Positions 24,176-31,749 of a stretch of 64,000 nt of DNA are shown here, piece by piece. The notes beneath the pieces are model-generated. The model was not told the DNA's origin. It searched no databases and saw only the letters and a list, made by a program, of their open reading frames with translations. The DNA is from Candidatus Enterenecus merdae (GTDB taxonomy: Bacteria; Bacillota; Clostridia; Oscillospirales; Oscillospiraceae). The stretch is taken from the NCBI GenBank assembly GCA_018716385.1, contig DVJZ01000029.1, positions 26,377 through 90,376 of the forward strand, given 5' to 3'. Every line of letters begins with the position of its first letter. Position 1 is the stretch's first letter. A program made the translations under genes and the position numbers.

Positions 24176-24673
24176 TCAGCGGACGGTGGCGGGCAGCGTC
24201 AGGCGCATCTGGTGCCAGAGCGCGCCGCCGTGTTGGGAGGGGGAGGGCCCCTCGTCGGCGAAGCCGAAGCTGGCGTAGTAGCCGATCAGCTGGGGCTTGC
24301 AGGTGAGCACCAGGCCCCGCCTGCCCTGGGCGGCCGCGTCCGCAATGACCCGGCGCAGCACCTGGCCAGCGCATCCGCGTCCCTGGAACTGGGGGATGGT
24401 GCCCACGCCGAAGATCATTTGCCAGGCCCCGTTTTCTTGATGGACGGAGGGGTCGTGGTACATCCAATCAGCCAGGTCAGGCTGCTCTGTGACAGGCCCG
24501 TTGACATAGGACACCAGGCGCTCTCCCGCCCACAGCAGCCAGAAATGGCCGGGATAGGCCAGCAGCCGGCCCCGGAGAGAGTCCAATCCGGCGGCCTCGG
24601 CAGGGGGGAAGCACAGGGCTTCCGCCCCGGCCAGGGCGTCCAGATCAGCCAGGGTGGCGCATCGGATCTCCAA
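24176..24673 (-). CDS. GNAT-family N-acetyltransferase
   Basis: The 165-residue single-domain protein begins MEIRCATLADLDALAGAEALCFPPAEAAG. The acetyl-CoA-binding motif A region is IFGVGTIPQFQGRGCAGQVLRRVIADA, and motif B is LIGYYASFGFADEGPS. The layout (F-P-x-E-A-A near the N-terminus, H-x-x-x-x-x-x-L-x-V central) resembles AANAT-like aralkylamine/polyamine acetyltransferases. The substrate cannot be assigned. It is 15 bp downstream of the U32 peptidase gene and ends at a terminator. Confidence 0.86.
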   Translation of the reverse strand: MEIRCATLADLDALAGAEALCFPPAEAAGLDSLRGRLLAYPGHFWLLWAGERLVSYVNGPVTEQPDLADWMYHDPSVHQENGAWQMIFGVGTIPQFQGRGCAGQVLRRVIADAAAQGRRGLVLTCKPQLIGYYASFGFADEGPSPSQHGGALWHQMRLTLPATVR

Positions 24674-24688
24674 GGGGAATCGCTCCTT

Positions 24689-25900
24689 TCAGGAATTGGG
24701 GCGGCAGGCGCGCAGCACGGATAGGGGAGGCACCGGCCGGGGTAGTTTCATGGAAAAGACCATCTGGGGATGGCGGGGCTGATCCAGAGGCAAACCCGCC
24801 TCGTCAGTCATCCCGGAGGCAACCAGGGAGAAGGGGGCCACATCGGGGCCCACCACTTCGATCTCATCCCCGGCGGAGAACTTGTTGCGCAGGGACAGCC
24901 GGGCGTTGCCCGCCTCGTCGCAGGCCATGACCACCGCCAGCACCTGCCAGTCCCGGAGGTAGCGGGCGCAGTCGGTGTGCTGGCCGGGCTGGCCGAAGTA
25001 GAAGCCGGTGGAATAGGGCCGGTGGCTGACCTTGTCCACCTCGTCCCGCCAGGCAGCTTCCAGGGGCAGGCCCTGGGCGGCGGCGTCGATGGCGTGGCGG
25101 TAGGCGGCGGTGACCATGCCGGTGTAGTAAGCGCTCTTGGCCCGGCCCTCGATCTTCAGGGAGTGCAGCCCGGCTGCCAGCAGTGCCGGGACGTGGTCGA
25201 TCATGCACAGGTCCCGGCTGTTGAGGATGAAGGTTTCCCCGTCCTCCTCCACGATGGGGAAGTACTCCCCGGGCCGCTTTTGCTCCACCAGGGCGTAAGC
25301 GTAGCGGCAGGGCTGGGCGCAGGCGCCCCGGCCGGCGTCCCGCCCGGTCATGTAGTTGGACAGCAGGCACCGGCCGGAATAGCTCATGCACATGGCCCCG
25401 TGGACAAAGGCTTCCACCTCCATGCCCTGGGGGGACTTGGCGCAGATCTCCGCCACCTCGTCCAGGGACAGCTCCCGGGCCAGGATGGCCCGGCTGGCCC
25501 CCAGCTCGTGCCACACCCGGACCATCTCGTAGTTGGTGATCCCCGTCTGGGTGGACATATGCACCTGGACATGGGGAGCATGGCGTTGGCACAGATGCAG
25601 CACCTCCACGCCGGCGGCGATGACCGCGTCCACCCTGATGCTGTCCAGGTATTCCAGATATTCGGGCAGCCGGGCCACCTCGTCATTGCGGGCCAGGGTG
25701 TTGCAAGTCACGTGTACCCGCTTGCCCTGCCCGTGAGCCAGCTCCACCGCCTGGGCCAGCTCTGGGCGGTCAAAGTTGCCCGCGAAGGCCCGCATCCCAA
25801 AGGCGTTGCCCGCCAGGTAGACCGCGTCCGCCCCGTAGGCCAGGGCCATGCGCAGCCGCTCCATGTCCCCGGCGGGGGCGAGCAGCTCGGGCTTATCCAT
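24689..25900 (-). CDS. Peptidase U32-family protein (YegQ/RlhA-like)
   Basis: U32 proteins include RNA hydroxylases (RlhA, TrhP) and putative collagenases. The start is the ATG at 25900 (MDKPELLAPAGDMERLRMALAYGADAVYLAG), not the track's start inside mltG. Family hallmarks are QVHMSTQTGITN, the central cysteine region EAFVHGAMCMSYSGRCLLSNYMTGRDAGRGACAQPCRY with four or five Cys, and LNSRDLCMIDHVPALLAAGLHSLKIEGRAKSAYYT. The C-terminal beta domain is short. The start overlaps mltG by 8 bp, so translation is probably coupled. In many Firmicutes mltG and a U32 gene are neighbours. tRNA wobble-uridine hydroxylation (TrhP-like) is the most likely role. Confidence 0.87.
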   Translation of the reverse strand: MDKPELLAPAGDMERLRMALAYGADAVYLAGNAFGMRAFAGNFDRPELAQAVELAHGQGKRVHVTCNTLARNDEVARLPEYLEYLDSIRVDAVIAAGVEVLHLCQRHAPHVQVHMSTQTGITNYEMVRVWHELGASRAILARELSLDEVAEICAKSPQGMEVEAFVHGAMCMSYSGRCLLSNYMTGRDAGRGACAQPCRYAYALVEQKRPGEYFPIVEEDGETFILNSRDLCMIDHVPALLAAGLHSLKIEGRAKSAYYTGMVTAAYRHAIDAAAQGLPLEAAWRDEVDKVSHRPYSTGFYFGQPGQHTDCARYLRDWQVLAVVMACDEAGNARLSLRNKFSAGDEIEVVGPDVAPFSLVASGMTDEAGLPLDQPRHPQMVFSMKLPRPVPPLSVLRACRPNS

Positions 25901-27068
25901 TGGAGGCGTACCGGGCCGTCTTGGCCTGGTGCTCGGCGTAGGTGCGGCTGAAGTCGTGCCGGTTGGTCTCGGGGTCGAGCACATAGTAGTAATAGCTGGT
26001 GCTGTTGGGGTTCATGGCCGCATAGAGCGACTCCATACCCGGGTTGGAGATGGGGCCGGCTGGCAGCCCCTGATACAGATAGGTGTTGTAGGGGGAGTTG
26101 ATCTCCCGGTCGGCCTCGGTGGGCACCTGGCCGCCGTTGATATACACCAGGGTGGCGTCGATTTGCAGGTAGCCCGCGGTCTCCGCCGCGGTGTTCTCCA
26201 GCCGGTTGTAGATGACCGAGGCGATGTCCCGATAGTCCTCGCCGTCGGTCTCCCGCTCGATCATGGAGGCGATGGTGACGATGTCGTGCAGGGAGTACTC
26301 GCTCTCCTGGGTGAAGTCGTCCAGGTACTCCTCCATGCGGTCATAGAAGTTCACCAGCATCTTGTTGATGGCGTACAGGGGATCCTCCCCCAGATAGAAG
26401 GTGTAGGTGTCGGGGAAGAGATAGCCTTCCAGGCGGTGGTAGTCCCCCAATGGGATATCAGCCAGGAAGTCAAAGTCATAGTTATGGTTGGCCGCCGTCT
26501 CCTCCAGCTGGGACACGGTGGAAACCCCCTGCTCGTCCAGCAGGGCGAAGATCTGGTCCACGGTGTACCCCTCGGGGATGGTCAGGTCGATGGTCTGCCG
26601 GGTGGAGGAGGACGAGCTCATGTTGGTCACCAGGGCCCGGTAGTCCATTTGGGTGTTCAGCTCATAGGTACCCGCCACAATCTTCTCGTCGGCGTTGGAG
26701 AACCAGGAGTAGAGCTGGAAGAGGAACTTGTACTCAATCAGCCCCTCCTGCTCCAATTGATCCACGATCTGGCCCATATCCGCCCGGGTCACGGTGTAGG
26801 TGTCACCGTTCTCATCGGTGCGCTCGGAGTAGGTGATGACCTCGTCAGGGATGGTGATGATGACGGAGGTGTACTCCTTGTTCAGCGCCAGCAGGTCGTT
26901 GGCCCACACCCAGCCCAAGGTGGCCAGGACGGCGGACAGGCCGATGACGAACAGAGCATACAGGGCCGCGCTGGCCCCCTTTGAGGGCCGGCCGCGGCGG
27001 GGATGGGAGGTACGGGGACGGCGCTGGGGCTGCTGCCCGGAGGGAGGGCTGCGATGTGCTTCTGCCAT
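25893..27068 (-). CDS. mltG: Endolytic murein transglycosylase MltG (YceG-like)
   Basis: Cleaves nascent peptidoglycan glycan strands and helps terminate them. A basic N-terminal tail of about 33 residues precedes one membrane helix (ASAALYALFVIGLSAVLATLGWVWA), then a LysM-like subdomain and the YceG catalytic domain. Signatures are RLEGYLFPDTYTFYLG, IVTIASMIERETDGEDYRDIASVIYNRLE (catalytic Glu in IERE), LQIDATLVY and SPYNTYLYQGLPAGPISNPG. The 391 residues are typical. First gene of the mltG - U32 - GNAT operon. Confidence 0.95.
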   Translation of the reverse strand: MAEAHRSPPSGQQPQRRPRTSHPRRGRPSKGASAALYALFVIGLSAVLATLGWVWANDLLALNKEYTSVIITIPDEVITYSERTDENGDTYTVTRADMGQIVDQLEQEGLIEYKFLFQLYSWFSNADEKIVAGTYELNTQMDYRALVTNMSSSSSTRQTIDLTIPEGYTVDQIFALLDEQGVSTVSQLEETAANHNYDFDFLADIPLGDYHRLEGYLFPDTYTFYLGEDPLYAINKMLVNFYDRMEEYLDDFTQESEYSLHDIVTIASMIERETDGEDYRDIASVIYNRLENTAAETAGYLQIDATLVYINGGQVPTEADREINSPYNTYLYQGLPAGPISNPGMESLYAAMNPNSTSYYYYVLDPETNRHDFSRTYAEHQAKTARYASNG

Positions 27069-27247
27069 GGCGTTTCGCTCCTATCGTAAGTTCAGGGTGG
27101 TGGGGGAAGGGGGGGAACCAATTCTGCCGCCTCCACATAGGATGACGCAGAAACGGAGAAACGGGTGCCGCCTCGGGCGCCGCTCCCCAGGGGGCGGAGT
27201 CCGAGCCGGTACCTGTGACCGGACATCAAATGTGAGGTGACAAAATC

Positions 27248-27385
27248 ATGTGTGGTAACAATGGTTTCGGTGGCTGCTGGTGGATCATCATCCTGGTTCT
27301 CATCCTGTGCTGCTGCTGCGGCAACGGTTTCGGCAGCGGCTGTGGCTGTGGCAATAGCTGCGGCTGCAACGACGGCTGCTGCTAA
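27248..27385 (+). CDS. Very small Gly/Cys-rich membrane peptide (not in ORF track)
   Basis: A 45-codon ORF with GAGGTGAC 7 bp before the ATG. The sequence opens MCGNNGFGGCWW, then a short hydrophobic segment (IIILVLILCCCC), then a Gly/Asn/Cys tail with alternating CGCG patterns ending in GCC. It has 14 Cys in 45 residues. It resembles the tiny high-cysteine or YjcZ-like peptides annotated in clostridia, which have no experimental function. A coat-associated or metal-binding role is possible but unproven. It is the only plus-strand gene in a long minus-strand stretch and is followed by a strong terminator. Confidence 0.7.
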   Translation: MCGNNGFGGCWWIIILVLILCCCCGNGFGSGCGCGNSCGCNDGCC

Positions 27386-27424
27386 GCGGCGCTGGGCGGT
27401 GACCCCCACCGCGGGGGACATCGG

Positions 27425-27450
27425 GACGGAGGGGCCGCGGCCCCTCCGTC
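27425..27450. terminator. Perfect 26-bp palindrome, bidirectional terminator
   Basis: GACGGAGGGGCCG and its exact complement are followed by TTT. It sits between the Cys-rich peptide gene (+) and the DJ-1 gene (-). Confidence 0.78.
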
Positions 27451-27478
27451 TTTCCGCCCTGGGATGGGACAGGCCCGC

Positions 27479-28030
27479 TCAGCCGGCATAGCACACCTCG
27501 TCGCGCACCTGCTGGGCAACCTGGGCGCCCGCCAGCGCCTCCACCAGCGCCAGGCCAAAATCGAAGGCGGAGCCGGGGGCCCGCCCGGTGAGAAAGCGCC
27601 CGTCCAGCACGGTGGAGCGGTGAGGGCAGGGGATGGCGCCGTGGCCGGACAGGTCCCCCTCCATACCGGGGTAGCACACCGCCTGCCGTCCAGACAGCAG
27701 GCCCAGCCGCCCAAGCAGGGCGGGGGCGGCGCAGATGGCGGCCAGCCACAGCGACTCGTCCTGGGCGGCCTGGCGGGCCAGGGCCAGGGCGGCGGGGCTG
27801 GCCTCCAGCCGCTCCACCCCGGGGCCGCCGGGCAGCACCACCATGTCGCCGGGGCGCAGGGTCACCTGGCTGGCCACTGTATCCGCCGTCACCAGGATAG
27901 CGTGGGAGCCGGCCACCTGGCTGCCCTCCACCCCGGTCAGGGCCACGGGGACGCCCGCCCGGCGCAGCAGGTCGGCGGGGACCAGGGCCTCCGCCTCCTC
28001 AAAGCCGGGGGCAAGCAGAATGTATACCAT
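27479..28030 (-). CDS. DJ-1/PfpI (YajL/ThiJ-like) family protein
   Basis: The 183-residue protein has the DJ-1 flavodoxin-like fold: MVYILLAPGFEEAEALVPADLLRRAG (conserved Glu of the nucleophile elbow partner), DMVVLPGGPGVERL, and the nucleophile Cys in LAAICAAPALLGRLGLL. Proposed activities in the family are deglycase/glyoxalase and chaperone-like protection; none can be confirmed here. The ATG at 28030 is chosen over the track start because of RBS AAAGGTGG. It is 30 bp downstream of the thymidylate kinase gene. Confidence 0.9.
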   Translation of the reverse strand: MVYILLAPGFEEAEALVPADLLRRAGVPVALTGVEGSQVAGSHAILVTADTVASQVTLRPGDMVVLPGGPGVERLEASPAALALARQAAQDESLWLAAICAAPALLGRLGLLSGRQAVCYPGMEGDLSGHGAIPCPHRSTVLDGRFLTGRAPGSAFDFGLALVEALAGAQVAQQVRDEVCYAG

Positions 28031-28060
28031 ATGGGAAACCACCTTTCCAGTCAGGGTTGC

Positions 28061-28717
28061 TCACAGGTAGGAGAGGATCTCTTGATGGATGTCCTGGGGC
28101 GGCCGCAGCCGGCCGCCGCCGTCAACACAGGGGATGCGCTGCCAACCAAAGAAGTCTGCGGCCTGGGCCGCGGCCCGGCGGCAGGCGGCCAGGTAATCCT
28201 GGTCCACCTCGTGGATGTCCCCGGCGGTGTGGGTGTCCCGCTCCCGCCGGCGCAGGTTGTCCGCCGCCAGGGGGGTGGGCATGTCCAGCCACAGCACCAG
28301 GTCGGGCTGGGGCAGACCCAGCGCACCGTACTCAAACTCGGACAGCCAGTGGAAGAAGGCCTCCCGCTCCGTGGGGGAGAGCTTGGCAGACTGGTGCACG
28401 GCGTTGGAGGTGGTGTACCGGTCCAGCACCATCAGCCCACCCTGCCGGTAGTACTCCCCCCAGAAGCGCTGGTATCCGGCGTATCGGTCCACGGCGAAGA
28501 AGGTGGAGGCGGCGTAGGGGTTGACGTCGGAGGGCCGGGAGCCGAACTGGCCGCCCAGATACATGCGCACCAGGGCGGAGGACTCCTCCTGATACTGGGG
28601 ATAGACGAAGGTGCGGAAGTCCCGGCCCGCCCGCTCCAGCGCCTGGCGGGCCAGGGCGAACTGGGTGGACTTGCCCGACCCGTCCGTCCCCTCAAAGACG
28701 ATCAGCTTGCCGGCCAT
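28061..28717 (-). CDS. tmk: Thymidylate kinase-family protein
   Basis: Phosphorylates dTMP to dTDP. The ORF-track entry starts far upstream in another gene's shadow. The ATG at 28717 has GAGGTG upstream and gives 218 residues. The P-loop is FEGTDGSGKSTQ at residues 8-19, the DR(Y/x) motif is LMVLDRYTTSNAVHQSAKL, and the LID-like segment is RRRERDTHTAGDIHEVDQDYL. The sequence is more divergent than housekeeping Tmk of many Firmicutes (YPQY instead of EPGGT near residue 40), so it may be the clostridial dTMP kinase-like paralogue. It sits in a tagA - tmk - DJ-1 run. Confidence 0.85.
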   Translation of the reverse strand: MAGKLIVFEGTDGSGKSTQFALARQALERAGRDFRTFVYPQYQEESSALVRMYLGGQFGSRPSDVNPYAASTFFAVDRYAGYQRFWGEYYRQGGLMVLDRYTTSNAVHQSAKLSPTEREAFFHWLSEFEYGALGLPQPDLVLWLDMPTPLAADNLRRRERDTHTAGDIHEVDQDYLAACRRAAAQAADFFGWQRIPCVDGGGRLRPPQDIHQEILSYL

Positions 28718-28727
28718 AGCCCACACC

Positions 28728-29450
28728 TCACTTTCCACGCAGCCGGGCGCCCACCGCGCGGCCCAGGAACAGGGGCAGCTTAGCCACCCGTTTGAACCGG
28801 GCGGGCTGCCGGATGGCCCGATAGAGCCACTCCAGGCCCAGCCGCTGCCAACCCTCCGGAGCCCGGGCCACCTGCCCGGAGAATACGTCCAGCGAGCCGC
28901 CAAGCCCAACCAGCAGCCGGGCTCCCGTCTGGCCGCCGTGGGCAGCGGCCCACTTCTCCTGCCGGGGCGCGCCCAGGCAGACGAACACCACGTCCGCCCG
29001 GGCCTCCCGGATGGCCTGGACGACTGGTTCATCCTGCTGGAAGTAGCCGTCGTGGGTTCCGCACAGGTTCAGGCCGGGGTACTGGGCTTGCAGGCGCTGG
29101 GCAGCCAGCTGGGCCACGCCCGGCTTGGCGCCCAGCAGGAACAGCCGTCCCCCCGTCCGGGCCAGCCGGGCCATCAGTGCGCCGGCAAAATCCGCCCCGG
29201 GCACCCGCCCCGGCAGGGGCCGGCCCAGGATCCGGGCGGCATAGACCACCCCCACCCCGTCCGGGAGCACCAGGTCGGCCCCGGCGATCAGGGCGGCAAA
29301 CTCCGGGTCGGACCTGGCCTGCTGTACGATTTCGGCGTTGGGGGTGACCACCAGGTGGGGGCCATCCTGCTCCAGCAGGGCCATGGCCCGGTCCACCGCC
29401 TGGTCCAGGGTCACCTGGTCAAAGCCAACGCCCAAAATATCTGTGCGCAC
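28728..29450 (-). CDS. WecG/TagA/CpsF-family glycosyltransferase (GT26)
   Basis: Likely transfers N-acetylmannosamine (or a related sugar) to lipid-linked GlcNAc in wall teichoic acid or exopolysaccharide synthesis, at the inner membrane face. The 240 residues show LVVTPNAEIVQQARSDPEF, LVLPDGVGVVYAARILGRPLPGRVPGADF, FLLGAKPGVA, VVFVCLGAPRQEKW and LLVGLGGSLDVFSGQVARAPEGWQRLGLEWLYR. All are GT26 hallmarks. The start is GTG behind AAGGAGGAAG. First gene of the run to tmk and DJ-1, with a promoter about 40 bp upstream. Confidence 0.93.
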   Translation of the reverse strand: MRTDILGVGFDQVTLDQAVDRAMALLEQDGPHLVVTPNAEIVQQARSDPEFAALIAGADLVLPDGVGVVYAARILGRPLPGRVPGADFAGALMARLARTGGRLFLLGAKPGVAQLAAQRLQAQYPGLNLCGTHDGYFQQDEPVVQAIREARADVVFVCLGAPRQEKWAAAHGGQTGARLLVGLGGSLDVFSGQVARAPEGWQRLGLEWLYRAIRQPARFKRVAKLPLFLGRAVGARLRGK

Positions 29451-29491
29451 CGCGCTTCCTCCTTAGCAAATCGCCCTCGCAGCTGCCCAAC

Positions 29492-29497
29492 AGTATA
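29492..29497 (-). promoter_or_regulatory. Extended -10 promoter of the tagA run
   Basis: TGCTATACT on the minus strand is an extended -10, with a weak TGGACT 18 bp upstream. A run of seven T precedes it, just after the glnS coding end. Confidence 0.55.
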
Positions 29498-29572
29498 GCA
29501 TGTCCGACAAAAAAAGTCCATGCCTGAGCAGGGGTTCCCCTCTGTTCACGCTCCGCCGCCGGGGCGGGCGGG

Positions 29573-31264
29573 TCATGGAGCGGGCTTGAAGCTGTCCTTC
29601 AGGCTCACCGCCCGGTTGAACACCAGATGGCCGGGGGCGCAGTCCCTGCCGTCGGCACAGAAGTAGCCCTGGCGCAGGAACTGGAAACGCTCCTCGCTGC
29701 CGGCGTGGGCCAGGCTGGCCTCCACCTTGGCCCCGGACAGCACTTCCAGGGAGTGGGGATTCAGGCAGGACAGGAAGTCCTTGTCCGCCCCATCCGGATC
29801 GGGGTCGGAGAACAGGTTGTCGTACAGCCGCACCTCCGCGTCCAGGGCGGTGGCCGCGTCCACCCAGTGGAGGGTGGCCCCCTTCACCTTCCGCCCGTCG
29901 GCTGGGTCTCCCCCTTTGGAGTCCGGGTCGTACTCGGCCAGGATCTCGGCCACGCTGCCGTCCTCGGCCTGCCGGTAGCCCACACATTTGATCAGGTAGG
30001 CCCCCTTCAGCCGGCACTCCGGCCCATCCGGGTACAGCCGCTTGTACTTGGGCACGGGCTGGGGCAAAAAGTCCTCCGCCTCCACATACAGGTGCCGGGA
30101 AAAGGTGAGCGGGCGGGTCCCATCCTGGGGGCGATTGGGGTTGTGCTCCACCTCAAAGCACTCGCTGTGCCCCTCCGGGTAATTGACGATGGTCAGCCGG
30201 ACGGGACGCAACACCGCCATCACCCGGCGGGCGGACTCGTTCAGGTCTTCCCGCAGGCAGTGCTCCAGAAAGGCGTATTCAATGGTGTTCTCCGACTTGC
30301 TCACCCCCACCCGCTCACAGAAGTTGCGGATGGAGCGGGGGGTGTATCCCCGGCGGCGCATCCCGCACAGGGTGGGCATCCGGGGATCGTCCCAGCCGGA
30401 CACCAGCCCCTGCTCCACCAGCTGGCGCAGCTTGCGCTTGCTCATCACCGTGTGATCGATGCCCAGCCGGGAGAACTCGATCTGCCGGGGCCTGTGGTAG
30501 GGGATGGACAGGTTGCTCACCACCCAGTCGTACAGGGGACGGTGGTCCTGGAACTCCAGGGAGCACAGGGAGTGGGTGATCCCCTCCAGCGCGTCCTCAA
30601 TGGGGTGGGCGAAGTCGTACATGGGATAGACGCACCACCGGTCCCCCTGGCGGTGGTGGTGGGCGAAGTGGATGCGGTAGAGCACCGGGTCGCGCAGGTT
30701 GAAGTTGCCGCTGGCCAGGTCGATCTTGGCCCGCAGGGTCATGGAGCCCTCGGGGAACTCCCCGGCCCGCATCCGGGCAAACAGATCCAAGGACTCCTCC
30801 GCCGGCCGGTCCCGCCAGGGGGAGACGGCGGGCACGCCGATGGAGCCACGGTTCTGCTTGAACTCCTCGGGGGAGAGCTGGCAGACGTAGGCCAGCCCCT
30901 TCCGGATCAGCTCCTGGGCGAACCCATACATCTGCTCAAAGTAATCCGAGGCGTAGAACAGCCGGTCGCCCCAGTCAAAGCCCAGCCAACGGATATCCTC
31001 CTGGATGGCCTGCACGTACTCCTGATCCTCCTTGGCGGGGTTGGTGTCATCCATGCGCAGGTTGCAAAGCCCCCCGTACTTCTCCGCGGTGCCAAAGTCA
31101 ATGACCAGGGCCTTGCAATGGCCGATGTGGAGGTAGCCGTTTGGTTCGGGGGGGAAGCGGGTGTGGACGGCAATACCGTGGTAGGCCCCGCCGGGAGCGA
31201 GGTCCTGGTCAATCAGCTCGTGGATGAAGTTCTGGCCCGTGGACGGGCTGTGCGCTTCCGCCAT
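29573..31264 (-). CDS. glnS: Glutaminyl-tRNA synthetase
   Basis: Charges tRNA-Gln directly. The class I signature is RFPPEPNGYLHIGHCKAL; the KMSKS-like loop reads TVMSKRKLRQLV. GlnRS-specific features are LCNLRMDDTNPAKEDQEYV and the two beta-barrel anticodon-binding domains in the C-terminal about 220 residues (LTIVNYPEGHSECFEVEHNPNRPQ). The ATG at 31264 is preferred to the track start three codons earlier because AAGGAG is then 8 bp away. Most Firmicutes make Gln-tRNA by GatCAB transamidation, but a subset of Clostridia and Bacteroidetes carry GlnRS; acquisition by transfer is the accepted explanation for such cases. Confidence 0.96.
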   Translation of the reverse strand: MAEAHSPSTGQNFIHELIDQDLAPGGAYHGIAVHTRFPPEPNGYLHIGHCKALVIDFGTAEKYGGLCNLRMDDTNPAKEDQEYVQAIQEDIRWLGFDWGDRLFYASDYFEQMYGFAQELIRKGLAYVCQLSPEEFKQNRGSIGVPAVSPWRDRPAEESLDLFARMRAGEFPEGSMTLRAKIDLASGNFNLRDPVLYRIHFAHHHRQGDRWCVYPMYDFAHPIEDALEGITHSLCSLEFQDHRPLYDWVVSNLSIPYHRPRQIEFSRLGIDHTVMSKRKLRQLVEQGLVSGWDDPRMPTLCGMRRRGYTPRSIRNFCERVGVSKSENTIEYAFLEHCLREDLNESARRVMAVLRPVRLTIVNYPEGHSECFEVEHNPNRPQDGTRPLTFSRHLYVEAEDFLPQPVPKYKRLYPDGPECRLKGAYLIKCVGYRQAEDGSVAEILAEYDPDSKGGDPADGRKVKGATLHWVDAATALDAEVRLYDNLFSDPDPDGADKDFLSCLNPHSLEVLSGAKVEASLAHAGSEERFQFLRQGYFCADGRDCAPGHLVFNRAVSLKDSFKPAP

Positions 31265-31311
31265 GTGTGTCACTCCTTGGTAAAACTGGTGAGATCGGGC
31301 GTGTTTTCAAC

Positions 31312-31340
31312 ATTATAACGGCAACGGTTCGGAAAAGCAA
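31312..31340 (-). promoter_or_regulatory. Promoter of glnS
   Basis: On the minus strand TTGCTT and TATAAT are separated by 17 bp, about 48 bp upstream of the ATG. The untranslated leader is too short for a T-box. Confidence 0.78.
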
Positions 31341-31436
31341 CCATGATTCTCCTTGCCCCGGCGGCGGCCATCTGGGCCGGAGCAGAACCAAATTGGAGCA
31401 AAAAATGATAAATAATTAACAAAATGGGGTTCATGA

Positions 31437-31465
31437 TTGACAAAAGAAGGGTGGTGTGCTATCAT
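31437..31465 (+). promoter_or_regulatory. Promoter of the riboswitch - P-type ATPase unit
   Basis: TTGACA and TATCAT are separated by 17 bp. Transcription from here gives a leader of about 275 nt before the ATPase ATG. Confidence 0.8.
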
Positions 31466-31514
31466 TTCGTAATGTGAAGGAAACGCTTTCGGCAATGGAA
31501 AAAACCTCTCTCAT

Positions 31515-31700
31515 GAAACCTGGATAGGGGAGTATGCATCGCGCTGGCCTCCCGGCGCGAGGCGGGTTCGTCAGGACGTCTCCGAGGCTACCCCGGGGAT
31601 CGGACCCGTCTGAAACGCAGAGACCTGTTCGGCAGCGCTGCCAAACTGTGTATGCGCCCTGCTGAGCGGGGATACTTTGCAAGAAGACGGATCCTGCCGC
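31515..31700 (+). ncRNA. Probable yybP-ykoY (manganese) riboswitch
   Basis: The leader contains the family's two conserved docking segments, GGGGAGTA (31527-31534) and ACTTTGCAAGAAGAC (31673-31687), separated by a GC-rich stem-loop region. They are closed by a short P1 pairing GGAT (31522-31525) with ATCC (31691-31694). In yybP-ykoY RNAs these segments form the Mn2+ site, and the downstream gene is commonly a Mn2+ exporter or P-type ATPase, as here. A GC-rich stem with CTCCTCC and the RBS GGAGATAGGAG follow, which suggests control of ribosome access. The edges are approximate, and the covariance model has not been run. Confidence 0.78.
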
Positions 31701-31749
31701 GCCGGGCTCCTCCCTGCGCGAAACTTCTCATGGAGATAGGAGACCTTGC

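Noticed and set aside
31265-31311. T-box leader for glnS
   Set aside because: The promoter lies only about 48 bp upstream of the start, leaving no room for a T-box.
29627-31318. 563-aa plus-strand ORF
   Set aside because: Antisense of glnS.
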